Shown: positions 40,001 to 50,079 of the stretch, piece by piece
How the letters are laid out: each line of letters starts with the position of its first letter
Numbering within the stretch: the stretch's first letter is position 1
Assembly: GCF_000758325.1 (NCBI RefSeq)
Contig: NZ_CP009459.1
Span: 4,278,001 to 4,342,000, forward strand
Source: Cedecea neteri
Lineage (GTDB): Bacteria > Pseudomonadota > Gammaproteobacteria > Enterobacterales > Enterobacteriaceae
Direction of reading: 5' to 3'
Length of the DNA stretch: 64,000 nt
Program-made: the position numbers and the translations under genes
Notes under the pieces: model-generated
Told to the model about the DNA's origin: nothing
Databases searched by the model: none
Seen by the model: only the letters and a program-made list of their open reading frames with translations

Positions 40001-41013
40001 CAGTACATATACTCCTGCACCAGTTTCTCAGCGGTTTTTATCGCCATCAGCGCGCCGCCAAAGCGAACGTTATCGGCAACTGACCAGAACTGGATTTGCT
40101 CCGGCATGCCGTAATCGTTGTGTACGCAGCCAATAGAAAGATGGCCGCTGCCGGACGCATCCGCCACCTGCGTCGGGAATTCACCCTCTTCAGACAGCTC
40201 AATATCTTCTGCCTGAGCAAACGCATCGCGGGCTTCTTCTGCCGCCAGCGGGCGCAGAGCTTCAAAATTGACGATTTGGGCATGGCCGTAGAACACCGGC
40301 GACTGCACGAGACTGGCGGAGATCATTAAGCCGTCGTCCTGCAGCACTTTACGCACTTCATTCACCAGGCGACGTTCTTCCCGCACGCTGCCTTCGGCGT
40401 CCGGCACCAGCGGCAGCATGTTGAACGCCAGCTGGCGGCCAAACAGATCTTCTTCATCAATAGGAATGCCGTTCAGCAGACGGGCGCTTTGCCCGGCCAG
40501 CGCGTCTACGGCCACTTTACCGCGCGCAGAAGCAGACAGCAGGCTGGTCACCTGAATACGCGACAGACCGCCCTGCTCAATCAGCGGTTTTAACGCGCTC
40601 AGCAGTTGGCTGGTCAGGCTGTCCGCCACGGCAACCAGGTTACGGTTGCGGTAATCACTCAGCACGAATGGGTTCACATCCGGCACGACCAGCGGTACAT
40701 CCGGCTCAAGCGAGAAAAGACCGCTGGAGTCAATCACCAGACAGCCCGCGTTGGTCGCTTCTTCCACATAGCGAGCGGAGGCTTCAACGCCCGCAACGAA
40801 AAACGCCAGTTGAGCCTGCGTCCAGTCAAACTCTGCCGCGTCCTGCACCAGGATGGTTTTGCCTTCATAACGCAGATTTTCACCGGCGCTCTCGCCGCGC
40901 GCCAGGGCATACAATTCACCAACCGGGAACTGACGTTCAGCAAGCAGTTCAAGCAAAGCTGAGCCTACGGCACCGGTGGCGCCTAAAATGGCAATATTCC
41001 AGCCTTCGGACAT
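40000..41013 (-). CDS. usg: Usg-1, catalytically degenerate semialdehyde dehydrogenase homologue
   Basis: This 337-residue protein has the aspartate-semialdehyde dehydrogenase fold: N-terminal Rossmann segment [16 protein letters not shown] and dimerisation domain. Where the active enzyme has an NCST-type nucleophile motif, this protein reads ADSLTSQL, so the catalytic cysteine is absent, as in E. coli Usg. A structural or regulatory role is therefore more likely than dehydrogenase activity. It lies between pdxB and truA with coupled translation into truA. Confidence 0.93.
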   Translation of the reverse strand: MSEGWNIAILGATGAVGSALLELLAERQFPVGELYALARGESAGENLRYEGKTILVQDAAEFDWTQAQLAFFVAGVEASARYVEEATNAGCLVIDSSGLFSLEPDVPLVVPDVNPFVLSDYRNRNLVAVADSLTSQLLSALKPLIEQGGLSRIQVTSLLSASARGKVAVDALAGQSARLLNGIPIDEEDLFGRQLAFNMLPLVPDAEGSVREERRLVNEVRKVLQDDGLMISASLVQSPVFYGHAQIVNFEALRPLAAEEARDAFAQAEDIELSEEGEFPTQVADASGSGHLSIGCVHNDYGMPEQIQFWSVADNVRFGGALMAIKTAEKLVQEYMY

Positions 41014-41081
41014 GTTGGTTTACTCCAGAAAATAGAACAGATGCTCCCCAGGACATTGCCCAGGGAGCCAGAAGATATTGC

Positions 41082-42218
41082 TTAGCGAAGCGGGTGATGT
41101 GCCGCGCTAAAGCCAAGTTTTTGCAGCATGCCTGCCGCGTCGGCATCATCACACTGCACATACAGCGATGACCACTCGCGGCGCTCAAGGTAGTTCTTAC
41201 GCAGCTTGTCGAATTCGCCAGGCTGACCGGCTACTTTCCGCAGCGGCGCGTCGTCGCGGCGCACATCATACACCAGATGCACCAGTCTTTTGAGCGTGGG
41301 CTGATCGAGCGGGCCTGCCAGCGTAATGCGGCCAAATTCGGGCGCAGGCAGCAGTGAATCCAGCGCCACTTTCTGAGACTGCCCGATAAAATCGCTGAAG
41401 GCTTCAAAGACCTGTGTCGTACCACGAGCCTTACCTTCAAGCGTGTAGCCCGCAATGTGCGCCGTGCCAATATCCACCTTGTCGAGCAACTCGACGTTGA
41501 GATCCGGCTCCGGCTCCCAGACGTCCAGCACAACGCTGAGATTCTGCCCCGCTTTTAAGCATTTCAGCAATGCGTTGTTGTCCACTACCGGGCCACGACA
41601 GGCATTAATCAGAATAGCGCCAGGCTTCAGGCGGCTAATCAGCGCCTCATCTGCCAGATGCAGCGTTTTATACTCGCCGGATTTAAACAGCGGCGTATGG
41701 AAGGTGATGACGTCGGCTTCCTGCACCAGCGTTTCCAGCGAAACGAAATCGCCTTCGTCACCGCGATCGGCGCGCGGCGGATCGCACAGTAAGGTGCGTA
41801 CGCCCCAGGCTTCCAGACGTGCCTGAAGACGGGAACCGACATTACCGACGCCGACGATACCGATGGTCCGGTTTCTCAGCTCAAAACCATCGCGCTCGGC
41901 CAGCATCAGTAAAGAGGAGAACACATACTCAACCACGGCAATCGCGTTGCACCCAGGAGCCGCAGAGAAAGCCACCCCGGCACTTTGCAAATACGCTTCA
42001 TCAACGTGATCGGTTCCGGCCGTGGCCGTCCCGACAAATTTAATCCCTTTACCGTCCAGCAGTTCGGCATTCACTTTGGTGACCGAACGAACCATCAACG
42101 CGTCAGCATCCGTCAACGCATCCACCGGAATCGGACGCCCCGGCACGGCAGTTACCTCGCCCAGGCGGCTGAAAAGCTCGCGGGCATAGGGCATATTTTC
42201 ATCAACGAGGATTTTCAC
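41082..42218 (-). CDS. pdxB: erythronate-4-phosphate dehydrogenase PdxB
   Basis: This 378-residue D-2-hydroxyacid dehydrogenase oxidises 4-phosphoerythronate in pyridoxal phosphate synthesis. The NAD motif [16 protein letters not shown], the catalytic region [11 protein letters not shown], and a PdxB-specific C-terminal dimerisation domain from about residue 290 are visible. It begins the pdxB-usg-truA-dedA series and is divergent from flk. Confidence 0.97.
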   Translation of the reverse strand: MKILVDENMPYARELFSRLGEVTAVPGRPIPVDALTDADALMVRSVTKVNAELLDGKGIKFVGTATAGTDHVDEAYLQSAGVAFSAAPGCNAIAVVEYVFSSLLMLAERDGFELRNRTIGIVGVGNVGSRLQARLEAWGVRTLLCDPPRADRGDEGDFVSLETLVQEADVITFHTPLFKSGEYKTLHLADEALISRLKPGAILINACRGPVVDNNALLKCLKAGQNLSVVLDVWEPEPDLNVELLDKVDIGTAHIAGYTLEGKARGTTQVFEAFSDFIGQSQKVALDSLLPAPEFGRITLAGPLDQPTLKRLVHLVYDVRRDDAPLRKVAGQPGEFDKLRKNYLERREWSSLYVQCDDADAAGMLQKLGFSAAHHPLR

Positions 42219-42332
42219 CTGAGTACCTGTCTGTTAATCGTCGAGATAAGGCCAGATAGTGTGCCATAATCTGACGTCCGGGCATAACGAACTACTTGCG
42301 AATGTTTTGTCGCACTTAAGGATCATTTAATA

Positions 42333-43337
42333 ATGCAACCCATTCAGGGCGCCACGCCGCGTCCTCCGGGGGAACCTCCCTCCGCACCTTCTGCTGCCGG
42401 TGAACAGCCGCTTTCCACCCAGCAACGTACCGTGCTGGAGCGTTTGATCACCCGGATCATCGCGCTTAGTCAACAGCAGAGCGCTGAAGTGTGGGCGGGC
42501 CTTAAGCACGATCTGGGACTCAAAAGCGAGACGCCGCTGCTGTCCCGGCATTTTCCTGCCGCTGAGCAAAACCTGAATCAGCGCCTGACCAGCGCGCAAA
42601 CCACGTTGGCAACGCGTCAGATCATTCAGCAACTGAGCGATTTACTGCCCCAGGGCAATAATCGACAGGCGGTGAGCGACTTTATCCGCCAGCAGTTTGG
42701 CCAGACGGCGCTGAGCCAGCTCACGCCGGATCAGCTCAAAACCGTGCTGACGCTGCTGCAAAACAACCAGCTCGCCATTCCTCAGCCGCAGCAGCGCCCG
42801 GCCACCGACCGCCCACTTCTGCCCGCCGAGCACAACAGCCTGAACCAGCTTGTCACCAAACTCGCCGCTGCGACGGGCGAGTCCGGCAAGCAAATATGGC
42901 AGTCAATGCTGGAGCTTTCCGGCGTGAAAACCGGCGAACTCATTCCAGCTAAGCACTTTGCTTTGCTGACAACCTGGCTCCAGGCGAGGCAAACGCTGAG
43001 CCAGCAGTCCGCCCCTACTATGCACAGCGTGCAGGCCGCACTGAAGCAGCCGCTTGAGCCGCAGGAGTGGAAAGAGATGGTGGATTACAGCCAGCAGCGC
43101 TTCCAGGCCACGCCGCAAACGGTACTGACGACCGCGCAGGTGCAGGACATTCTCAATCAGGTGTTTTTAAAACGCGCCGAGCGCCAGCCAGCTACGATTG
43201 AAGTGCGTGATATTCAGCCGATCTACAACCCGATGTTCAGCGCAATTATCGAGCCAATAAAGGCGCTGAGCGCGAGACCGGGCCTGGCGTTGATTGCGTT
43301 GGTCGTGGTGATGATTTTGCTCTGGCTGGTGATCTAG
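42333..43337 (+). CDS. flk: flagellar regulator Flk
   Basis: This 334-residue protein has a long Gln/Leu-rich cytoplasmic region and one C-terminal membrane anchor at about 315-333 (PGLALIALVVVMILLWLVI). In Salmonella and E. coli, Flk couples flagellar ring assembly to FlgM/FliK-related secretion control. Length and C-terminal anchor match. It is divergent from pdxB and followed by a repeat element. Confidence 0.9.
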   Translation: MQPIQGATPRPPGEPPSAPSAAGEQPLSTQQRTVLERLITRIIALSQQQSAEVWAGLKHDLGLKSETPLLSRHFPAAEQNLNQRLTSAQTTLATRQIIQQLSDLLPQGNNRQAVSDFIRQQFGQTALSQLTPDQLKTVLTLLQNNQLAIPQPQQRPATDRPLLPAEHNSLNQLVTKLAAATGESGKQIWQSMLELSGVKTGELIPAKHFALLTTWLQARQTLSQQSAPTMHSVQAALKQPLEPQEWKEMVDYSQQRFQATPQTVLTTAQVQDILNQVFLKRAERQPATIEVRDIQPIYNPMFSAIIEPIKALSARPGLALIALVVVMILLWLVI

Positions 43338-43440
43338 CCCCCTCACCCCGGCCCTCTCCCCAAGGGGGAGAGGGAGAAAACAGGTGACGGAGAACATGGT
43401 TTATTCCCTCTCCCTTCCAGGGAGAGGGGTAGGGTGAGGG
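43338..43440. repeat. paired CCCTCACCC/GGGTGAGGG intergenic repeat
   Basis: The left unit reads CCCTCACCCC then CCCTCTCCCC with GGGGGAGAGGG; the right unit reads CCCTCTCCCTTCC with GGGAGAGGGG then AGGGTGAGGG. About 30 unrelated bases separate the two hairpins. The element fills the gap between the ends of flk and yfcJ. Confidence 0.78.
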
Positions 43441-43449
43441 TACTAAAAC

Positions 43450-44631
43450 CTACTTCCTGAACGCCACCAGCGTCACGGCAATCCCCAGCACCGCAGAAAT
43501 TGCCCCGGCCATAAATACCGACGAATAGCCCATAGAGGTTGCCAGAATGCCGGTTAACGGCCCGGTGACGCCATATGAAATATCCTGGAAAGCGGCATAG
43601 CCGCCCAGCGCCGTGCCGCGAACCTGAGGCGGAACACGCTTAACCACTTCAACGCCAAGCGCCGGGAAGATAAGCGAACAGCCGCAGCCGGTCAGCGCCG
43701 CCCCCAGCAGTGCGGTCCAGGCTCCAGGCGCGTGCCAGAGCAGCAGCAAGCCCACGGTTTCAACCGCAAGCGAGAACAGCGCCACGCGCACGCCGCCGTA
43801 GCGATCGGGCATCCAGCCAAACAGCACGCGCACCAGCACAAAAGCGCCGCCAAATGCCGTCAACGTGAAGCCCGCATGAGCCCAGCCGTTTGCGGCAAAA
43901 TAGAGTGACACAAAGGTACCGATCACCGCAAAGCCGACGCCCTGCAGCGCGAGACCCAGTCCCGGCTGCCAGATAAGCCCGATCACGGTCAGCAATGAAG
44001 GCCGCTCGCCTTTATGGGCAGGAACGGGTTTCACGGTGCCGTTAAACAGCAACCCAATCAGCGGCAAAGCAATGGTTGTCACGCCCAGCGCCACAAAACC
44101 CCACTGGCTGTTAAGCATCAGACCAAGGGGCGCCCCGGCGGCCAGCGCGCCGTAAATCGCCATCCCATTCCAGGACATCACCTTACCCGAACGCCCCGGG
44201 CCAACCAGCCCCAGCCCCCAGGTCAGGTTCCCCGTCAGCAACTGGCTTTCGCCAAAGCCAAGAATCAACCGCCCAACGATCAGCAAGGCAAACTTCACCG
44301 CTGGTTCTACCGGCAATAGCGCGGCGAGCAGGTAGGCCACGCCCGCCAGCCCACAGGCAAACATCCCCTGCAGGACGGAACGTTTAGCGCCCATCTGGTC
44401 GGCGAGCCGTCCCGCGTAACCCCGGGTCAATACCGTGGCAAGAAACTGAATGCCCACCGCCACGCCAACCATCATGTTGCCGTAGCCCAACTGCTGGTGA
44501 ACAAAAAGTGGGATAACGGGCAGCGGCAGGCCCACCGTCATATAGGTCAGAAAGACCGCAAAAGTAATTCTGAAAAGTGACGTATTTGCCGATTTCGACG
44601 TTTTAAGAGTGGAATCAGGTACTGCAGACAT
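43450..44631 (-). CDS. yfcJ: MFS transporter YfcJ
   Basis: This 393-residue, 12-helix major facilitator of the YfcJ/UPF0226 group has the conserved loop [14 protein letters not shown] between helices 2 and 3. It is usually described as a putative exporter, and related proteins export arabinose-like compounds or drugs; the substrate is not established. It lies downstream of fabB on the same strand, behind a terminator and a palindromic AT-rich motif. Confidence 0.9.
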   Translation of the reverse strand: MSAVPDSTLKTSKSANTSLFRITFAVFLTYMTVGLPLPVIPLFVHQQLGYGNMMVGVAVGIQFLATVLTRGYAGRLADQMGAKRSVLQGMFACGLAGVAYLLAALLPVEPAVKFALLIVGRLILGFGESQLLTGNLTWGLGLVGPGRSGKVMSWNGMAIYGALAAGAPLGLMLNSQWGFVALGVTTIALPLIGLLFNGTVKPVPAHKGERPSLLTVIGLIWQPGLGLALQGVGFAVIGTFVSLYFAANGWAHAGFTLTAFGGAFVLVRVLFGWMPDRYGGVRVALFSLAVETVGLLLLWHAPGAWTALLGAALTGCGCSLIFPALGVEVVKRVPPQVRGTALGGYAAFQDISYGVTGPLTGILATSMGYSSVFMAGAISAVLGIAVTLVAFRK

Positions 44632-44733
44632 ACTGCTTACTCCATAAATTCAGAGCAAGGCGCAAGTTAACCCGCGCCCTTTCCTCTGAGTGTTCAGATG
44701 ACAGGGTGCGTTGGTTAACGTTAAACGCTTACG

Positions 44734-44753
44734 CATTATCAATAATGATAATG
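44734..44753. promoter_or_regulatory. AT-rich palindrome upstream of yfcJ, Fur-like
   Basis: CATTATCA, ATAA and TGATAATG form a perfect 8-bp inverted repeat resembling the GATAAT-rich Fur box. It lies about 100 bases upstream of the yfcJ start. Regulation by iron is only a possibility. Confidence 0.35.
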
Positions 44754-44811
44754 GAGGGGAGTGCATAGTGCCTTTCGGCTAACCGGCTGTCAATGCTGAA
44801 CAATGGGCAAA

Positions 44812-44839
44812 AAAATGGGGCACCCGCAGGCACCCCATT
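44812..44839 (-). terminator. rho-independent terminator after fabB
   Basis: On the minus strand AATGGGG and CCCCATT close a stem whose loop can pair further, followed by a run of seven T. It sits 18 bases past the fabB stop. Confidence 0.85.
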
Positions 44840-44856
44840 CTGAATCATTATGGCGA

Positions 44857-46074
44857 TTAAGCCTTAAGCTTACGCATCACCAGCGTGGCGTTAGTGCCGC
44901 CGAAGCCGAAGCTGTTGGACATCACGGTGGTCAGCGCTGCATCCGTCGCTTTAGTGACGATGTTCAGGCCAGCAGCCTGTTCGTCCAGCTCTTCCACGTT
45001 AATGCTTGGCGCGATGAAACCGTGCTCCAGCATCAGCAGAGAATAGATGGCTTCCTGTACGCCGGCGGCGCCCAGAGAGTGGCCGGTCATGGCTTTGGTC
45101 GCAGAGATCGCCGGGCTGTGGTCAGCGAACACTTCACGAATCGCACCCAGCTCTTTCACGTCGCCTACCGGAGTAGAAGTCCCGTGGGAGTTCAGGTAGT
45201 CAATTGGGGTATCAACGCCGTGCATCGCCATCTTCATGCAGCGCACCGCGCCTTCGCCGGATGGGGCAACCATGTCTGCGCCGTCGGACGTTGCGCCGTA
45301 GCCAACGATTTCAGCATAGATGTGTGCGCCACGAGCCAGAGCATGCTCCAGTTCTTCAACCACAACCATACCGCCGCCACCTGCGATGACGAAGCCGTCG
45401 CGGTGCGCGTCATAGGTACGGGAAGCTTTTTCTGGGGTTTCGTTATACTTGGTGGACAGCGCGCCCATCGCATCGAATTCACACGCCATTTCCCAGCCCA
45501 GCTCTTCGCCGCCGCCGGCAAAGACGATGTCTTGTTTACCGAGCTGAATCTGCTCTACCGCATTACCGATACAGTGGGCGGAAGTTGCGCAGGCGGAGCT
45601 GATGGAGTAGTTCACCCCATGAATTTTGAATGGCGTTGCCAGGCAAGCGGAAACCGCGGAGCCCATGGCTTTGGTCACTACGTAAGGACCCACGGCTTTC
45701 AGGCCGCGCGGGCTACGCATAGCATCAGCGCCAAAGACCTGTGCTTTAGAAGAGCCGCCGGAACCGGCAATCAGACCAACGCGTGGGTTGTTCTGGTAAA
45801 CCTCTTCGCTCAGGCCGGCATCCGCAATCGCTTCACGCATGGAAAGATAGGCATAGATAGAGGCATCGTTCATGAAACGAACCACTTTACGGTCAATCAA
45901 ACCGGTGGTATCCAGCTTGACGTTACCCCAGATGTGGCTACGCATTCCCGCGTCTTTAAACTCTTCCGAGAAAGTGATCCCTGAGCGTCCTTCTCGCAGA
46001 GATGCCAGGACTTCCTGCTGGTTATTACCAATGCTGGAAACAATGCCCAGGCCAGTAATCACTGCACGTTTCAT
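44857..46074 (-). CDS. fabB: beta-ketoacyl-ACP synthase I FabB
   Basis: This 405-residue condensing enzyme is needed for unsaturated fatty-acid elongation. The catalytic triad is visible: Cys162 in [11 protein letters not shown], and the histidines in [11 protein letters not shown] and [10 protein letters not shown]. It is one residue shorter than K-12 FabB because of a gap near residue 108 in the otherwise conserved GSGGSS loop. The divergent mnmC gap carries FabR- and FadR-like sites. Confidence 0.98.
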   Translation of the reverse strand: MKRAVITGLGIVSSIGNNQQEVLASLREGRSGITFSEEFKDAGMRSHIWGNVKLDTTGLIDRKVVRFMNDASIYAYLSMREAIADAGLSEEVYQNNPRVGLIAGSGGSSKAQVFGADAMRSPRGLKAVGPYVVTKAMGSAVSACLATPFKIHGVNYSISSACATSAHCIGNAVEQIQLGKQDIVFAGGGEELGWEMACEFDAMGALSTKYNETPEKASRTYDAHRDGFVIAGGGGMVVVEELEHALARGAHIYAEIVGYGATSDGADMVAPSGEGAVRCMKMAMHGVDTPIDYLNSHGTSTPVGDVKELGAIREVFADHSPAISATKAMTGHSLGAAGVQEAIYSLLMLEHGFIAPSINVEELDEQAAGLNIVTKATDAALTTVMSNSFGFGGTNATLVMRKLKA

Positions 46075-46121
46075 TCAAATACCTCGTTCACTGCACTATG
46101 TAGGATTTCGTGTCGCACAAT

Positions 46122-46138
46122 AGCGTACAGTTGTAAGC
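46122..46138. promoter_or_regulatory. FabR-like site upstream of fabB
   Basis: AGCGTACAGTTGTAAGC is a near-palindrome (AGC.TACA-NN-TGTA.GC) resembling the FabR operator of fabA and fabB. It lies about 50 bases upstream of the fabB start, next to a FadR-like site. Confidence 0.6.
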
Positions 46139-46140
46139 CG

Positions 46141-46157
46141 AACAAGTCCGATCAGCC
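46141..46157. promoter_or_regulatory. FadR-like site upstream of fabB
   Basis: AACAAGTCCGATCAGCC matches 11 of 16 fixed positions of the FadR consensus AACTGGTCNGACCAGTT. E. coli FadR activates fabB from an equivalent upstream site. Confidence 0.6.
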
Positions 46158-46232
46158 AAATTGTGCGGAAATTTGCGCCGCTCCGCTCACACCGTTATGA
46201 TCGTGCCACTGCCTGTCAGACGAGCAACTTAC

Positions 46233-48233
46233 GTGAAACATTCCCCTATACAATCCGCCAACCTCGGTTTTAACGAAGAAGGTACACCTGTATCCCGAGA
46301 TTTTGACGACGTTTACTTCTCTAACGATAACGGACTGGAAGAGACGCGTTACGTGTTCCTCGGCGGAAACCATCTCCCTGAACGCTTTGCAACCCACGAA
46401 AGACCGCTTTTTGTGGTCGCAGAAAGTGGATTTGGCACCGGCCTTAACTTTTTGACTTTATGGCAGGCGTTCGATGAATTTTGTGTGAAACGTGAAGATG
46501 CCTGCTTAAAACGGCTGCATTTTATCAGTTTTGAAAAATTTCCCCTGACCGCGGCGGATCTGGCACTCGCCCATCAGCACTGGCCAGAGCTAAGTCGCTT
46601 CGCCACCGAGCTTCAGCAACAATGGCCGCTGCCGATTCCCGGCTGCCACCGCCTGCTGCTGGACAACGGCCGCATCACGCTTGACCTGTGGTTTGGCGAT
46701 ATTAACGAGCTGATATCTCAGTTAGATGACACCCTTAATCAGCAGGTCGATGCCTGGTTCCTGGATGGCTTCGCGCCCTCCAAAAACCCGGATATGTGGA
46801 CGCCACAGCTCTTTCAGGCCATGGTTCGTATGGCTCGCCCCGGGGGCACGCTGGCAACCTTTACTTCCGCAGGCTTTGTGCGTCGCGGCCTGATTGAAGC
46901 GGGCTTCACCGTGACACGCAGCAAAGGGTTTGGCCGCAAACGCGAAATGCTCGTCGGATCTCTACCACACCCCGTGGAGACTCCTGCCCGCACGCCCTGG
47001 TACGCTCGCCCTGGCACAACTGAACATGAAACCGCGATTGTTGGCGGCGGCATTGCCAGCGCCCTGCTCGCCCTGGCGCTGCTGCGTCGGGGCTGGAAAG
47101 TCACCCTGTATTGCGAGGATGAAGCCCCGGCCCAGGGCGCTTCCGGCAACCGCCAGGGGGCACTTTACCCGCTGCTCACCGCGCATGATGCCGCATTAAC
47201 CACCTTTTTCCCAGCGGCATTCACCTTCGCACGCCGCCTGTACGATGCTCTCCCGGTAGCCTTTGATCATGCCTGGTGTGGCGTAACCCAGCTCGCCTGG
47301 GATGAAAAAAGCGCCCATAAAATCGAACAGATGCTCGGCCTGGGTTTGCCAGACTTACTGGCGAAGGCCGTGGATGCTGAAACCGTGGAGGAAACCTGTG
47401 GCGTGGACACTCAGTGCGGTGGCATCAGCTATCCGCTGGGCGGCTGGCTCTACCCGGCACAGCTTACCGCCGATGCTCTTGCGCTAGCCGAACAGCAAGG
47501 GTTGAAGATTCAGTATGGGCACCGGGTGACCGACTTAACGGCAGAGAATGGCGGCTGGAAGATAGATTTTGCCCGGCAGGATACCGCTCAGCATGCCGCT
47601 GTTGTGCTGGCCAACGGCCACCAAATCAGCCGGTTTAGACAAACGCAGAACCTGCCTGTTTACTCAGTGGGCGGCCAGGTCAGCCATATTCCTACCACGC
47701 CGGGGTTAAGCCAGCTCCGCCAGGTGCTGTGCTACGACGGCTACCTGACGCCGGTCAACCCACAGAACCAGCAGCATTGCATTGGCGCCAGCTATCACCG
47801 TGGTCGGGATGAAATGGCCTGGAATGAAGCAGATCAGCAGCATAATCGCCAGCGCCTGCTCGACTGCCTGCCGAATGCCGAATGGGCAAAAGAAGTGGAC
47901 GTTTCGGCCAACGAAGCCCGCTGCGGCGTGCGCTGCGCTTCACGCGACCACCTTCCAATGGTGGGCAGTGTGCCGGATTATGACGCCACGCTTGAGCAAT
48001 ATGCCGGGCTGGCAGAGGATCGTGCAAACGCAGAGCCTGCACCGGTTTACAGCAATCTTTATATGCTGGGCGCACTGGGTTCACGCGGTCTGTGCAGCGC
48101 GCCGCTGGCCTCGGAGATTCTGGCGGCACAAATGAGTGAAGAACCTATTCCGCTGGATGCCGCCACGCTCGCGGCGCTGAACCCGAACCGGCTTTGGGTG
48201 AGAAAATTATTGAAAGGCAAAGCGGTGAAATGA
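46233..48233 (+). CDS. mnmC: bifunctional tRNA 5-methylaminomethyl-2-thiouridine protein MnmC
   Basis: This 666-residue two-domain enzyme finishes mnm5s2U34 in tRNA. The N-terminal SAM-methyltransferase (MnmD) part shows [14 protein letters not shown] and [18 protein letters not shown]. The C-terminal FAD oxidoreductase begins with [17 protein letters not shown] near residue 265. The GTG at 46233 aligns with the family start ([17 protein letters not shown]). The longer frame from 46161 would run through the fabB promoter sites. Confidence 0.95.
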   Translation: MKHSPIQSANLGFNEEGTPVSRDFDDVYFSNDNGLEETRYVFLGGNHLPERFATHERPLFVVAESGFGTGLNFLTLWQAFDEFCVKREDACLKRLHFISFEKFPLTAADLALAHQHWPELSRFATELQQQWPLPIPGCHRLLLDNGRITLDLWFGDINELISQLDDTLNQQVDAWFLDGFAPSKNPDMWTPQLFQAMVRMARPGGTLATFTSAGFVRRGLIEAGFTVTRSKGFGRKREMLVGSLPHPVETPARTPWYARPGTTEHETAIVGGGIASALLALALLRRGWKVTLYCEDEAPAQGASGNRQGALYPLLTAHDAALTTFFPAAFTFARRLYDALPVAFDHAWCGVTQLAWDEKSAHKIEQMLGLGLPDLLAKAVDAETVEETCGVDTQCGGISYPLGGWLYPAQLTADALALAEQQGLKIQYGHRVTDLTAENGGWKIDFARQDTAQHAAVVLANGHQISRFRQTQNLPVYSVGGQVSHIPTTPGLSQLRQVLCYDGYLTPVNPQNQQHCIGASYHRGRDEMAWNEADQQHNRQRLLDCLPNAEWAKEVDVSANEARCGVRCASRDHLPMVGSVPDYDATLEQYAGLAEDRANAEPAPVYSNLYMLGALGSRGLCSAPLASEILAAQMSEEPIPLDAATLAALNPNRLWVRKLLKGKAVK

Positions 48234-48237
48234 TGTT

Positions 48238-48396
48238 CCCCTCACCCCAACCCTCTCCCCGGAGGGGAGAGGGAGAAAAACAGGAGCTATTCCCTGAAAG
48301 AACCGCGAGAGAAAAACAAGGTTCTTTCTTTACAAGAAGTCGAGAGTTAAACCGGTTTATCCCCTCTCCCTTTTAGGGAGAGGGTTAGGGAGAGGG
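48238..48396. repeat. split CCCTCACCC/GGGAGAGGG intergenic repeat
   Basis: A left hairpin (CCCTCACCCC, CCCTCTCCCC with GGGGAGAGGG) and a right hairpin (CCCTCTCCC with GGGAGAGGG, then AGGGAGAGGG) are about 85 bases apart. The intervening 80-odd bases match no gene. The element lies between the convergent ends of mnmC and yfcL. Confidence 0.7.
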
Positions 48397-48402
48397 CCAG
48401 TC

Positions 48403-48678
48403 TTAAAACTTCGCCTTCTCGAAAAGCGTTTCCCACATGCCCAGCACCAGCGCCTGATCGCGCGGCGACAGCTCACCGGCCTGAATCGCCTTTTGCAGGC
48501 TATCGCTCACCACCACATGCAGCGCGTCTGGCGTGTGGTCGTCGCCGTTTTCCAGTTCGGCTACCGCCAGAGTCAGGTGCCCACGCAGATAACCGCTGGC
48601 AAACAGGTCGTCGTCACTGGCGTGCTCCACCATCTCATCAATCAACGCCAAAATACGTGACTCAAATTCCGCGATCAT
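48403..48678 (-). CDS. yfcL: conserved small protein YfcL
   Basis: This protein of about 91 residues begins [21 protein letters not shown] and is rich in charged and helical residues. No catalytic motif is recognised. Two ATGs are adjacent at 48681 and 48678; the second has better spacing from GAGG and matches the family start. It lies 27 bases after epmC and is probably co-transcribed with it. Confidence 0.88.
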   Translation of the reverse strand: MIAEFESRILALIDEMVEHASDDDLFASGYLRGHLTLAVAELENGDDHTPDALHVVVSDSLQKAIQAGELSPRDQALVLGMWETLFEKAKF

Positions 48679-48705
48679 CATACATCCTCTTCATACAGGT
48701 GATTT

Positions 48706-49269
48706 TTAGTTTAGGTCTTCTGGCCAGGCAAACTGCCCGGCTTCGAGCGCAGGAGTGCCATAATACGCCCTTAGCGCGTCAATCAAACGGGCCGGGCGCT
48801 CTGGGATCCCTTCTTTCAGATAAGTCATAACCTGGGCATGAACCCGACGCTGAAACGCAATGCGGTCAGGCTCAAAATCGCCGCTCAGGTTGTCGCAGCT
48901 GACGTTAAACGGGAAGCCAGCGGCGGTGCTGAGCATCCACTCCAGCGCCTGCGGCTTCACTTCCACATCTTCAAATTTGCCCTGGGTTTCGGCGTCTCGC
49001 CCGTCCGGGCAATACCAGTAGCCGAAGTCCACCAGCTTGCGACGCTCTGCGCCCGCCACGCACCAGTGGGAGATCTCATGCATTCCGCTGGCGTAATAGC
49101 CGTGCGCGAAGACGATGCGGTTATACGGCAGTTCGTCATCCGCAGGCAGATAGATCGGCTCGTCATCGCCCTTGATCAGGCGGGTATTAAACTCTGCCAG
49201 GAAGCAGCTATCGAACACGTCAATCAGTTCCTGGTAATGGTGTTGTTTGCTCATGGTGGCATCATTCAT
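48706..49269 (-). CDS. epmC: elongation factor P hydroxylase EpmC
   Basis: This 187-residue enzyme (formerly YfcM) hydroxylates the beta-lysylated Lys34 of EF-P. The conserved HEISHWC and FGYWYCPDGRD segments carry likely metal-binding histidines and are characteristic of the family. The first ATG at 49269 is used; MSKQHHYQELI starting at 49254 is an alternative. It follows yfcA by one base. Confidence 0.92.
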   Translation of the reverse strand: MNDATMSKQHHYQELIDVFDSCFLAEFNTRLIKGDDEPIYLPADDELPYNRIVFAHGYYASGMHEISHWCVAGAERRKLVDFGYWYCPDGRDAETQGKFEDVEVKPQALEWMLSTAAGFPFNVSCDNLSGDFEPDRIAFQRRVHAQVMTYLKEGIPERPARLIDALRAYYGTPALEAGQFAWPEDLN

Positions 49270-49270
49270 T

Positions 49271-50068
49271 TCAGGCTATCCCTAACCAATGGAGAATTTC
49301 CGGTCCGTGGCTGTCATACAGCAGCTTGGCGCTCATTACCGCCGAAACCACGACGATCATTGGGCGAATCAGCTGCTGCCCTTTACTCAATACGAGCCGC
49401 GAACCCGCCCTCGCCCCTAAAAATTGCCCGGCCATCATCACGAAACCGGTACCCCAAATCACCTTGCCGCCGATGATAAACAGCAGCAGCCCGCCAAGGT
49501 TCGACGTAGCATTCAGGACTTTCGCGTGGGCGGTAGATTTGGCGAGGTTGAAGCCGCAAAGCGTCACAAAAGCCAGCGCGTAAAACGACCCGGCACCGGG
49601 GCCAAAGAAGCCATCATAAAAACCGACGCAGCCCCCGGCAATTAACGCAAACGGCAAACCGTGCAGACGGCGCTGGCGGTCTTCTTCCCCGAGCTTTGGC
49701 ATCAGCAGGAAATAGAGCCCGATGCCGATAATCAGCAGCGGCAGGATCTGGCGCAAAATATCAGACTTCACATGCTGTACCAGCAGCGCGCCGCAGGTAG
49801 AGCCGATAAACGTCATCAGAATATTGAGTTTCTGATCGGCAAGGCTGACCACCTTGCGGCGAATAAAATAGAGAGAGGCTGACACCGACCCACCGCAGGC
49901 CTGGAGCTTGTTGGTTGCCAGTGCCTGAGCCGGAGACATGCCCGCCGCCAGCAAAGCAGGGACCGTCAGTAACCCACCGCCGCCCGCCAGGGCATCAATA
50001 AACCCGGCCAGCATGGCGACAAAAAACAGCGCCACCAGCAGCAGCGGGGAAACCATAAACCATTCCAT
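49271..50068 (-). CDS. yfcA: TSUP-family membrane protein YfcA
   Basis: This 265-residue inner-membrane protein of the TauE/SafE (TSUP) family has about eight hydrophobic segments in two repeats, with ALAGGGGLLTVPALLAAGMSP in the first. Family members move sulfonates or other small anions, but the YfcA substrate is unknown. It sits in the mepA-yfcA-epmC-yfcL run, 11 bases after mepA. Confidence 0.93.
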   Translation of the reverse strand: MEWFMVSPLLLVALFFVAMLAGFIDALAGGGGLLTVPALLAAGMSPAQALATNKLQACGGSVSASLYFIRRKVVSLADQKLNILMTFIGSTCGALLVQHVKSDILRQILPLLIIGIGLYFLLMPKLGEEDRQRRLHGLPFALIAGGCVGFYDGFFGPGAGSFYALAFVTLCGFNLAKSTAHAKVLNATSNLGGLLLFIIGGKVIWGTGFVMMAGQFLGARAGSRLVLSKGQQLIRPMIVVVSAVMSAKLLYDSHGPEILHWLGIA

Positions 50069-50079
50069 TAACTTATCCG

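Noticed and set aside
44803-45984. 393-residue open frame antisense to fabB
   Set aside because: It mirrors fabB codons on the other strand, and the His/Arg/Gln-rich translation is typical of a shadow frame.
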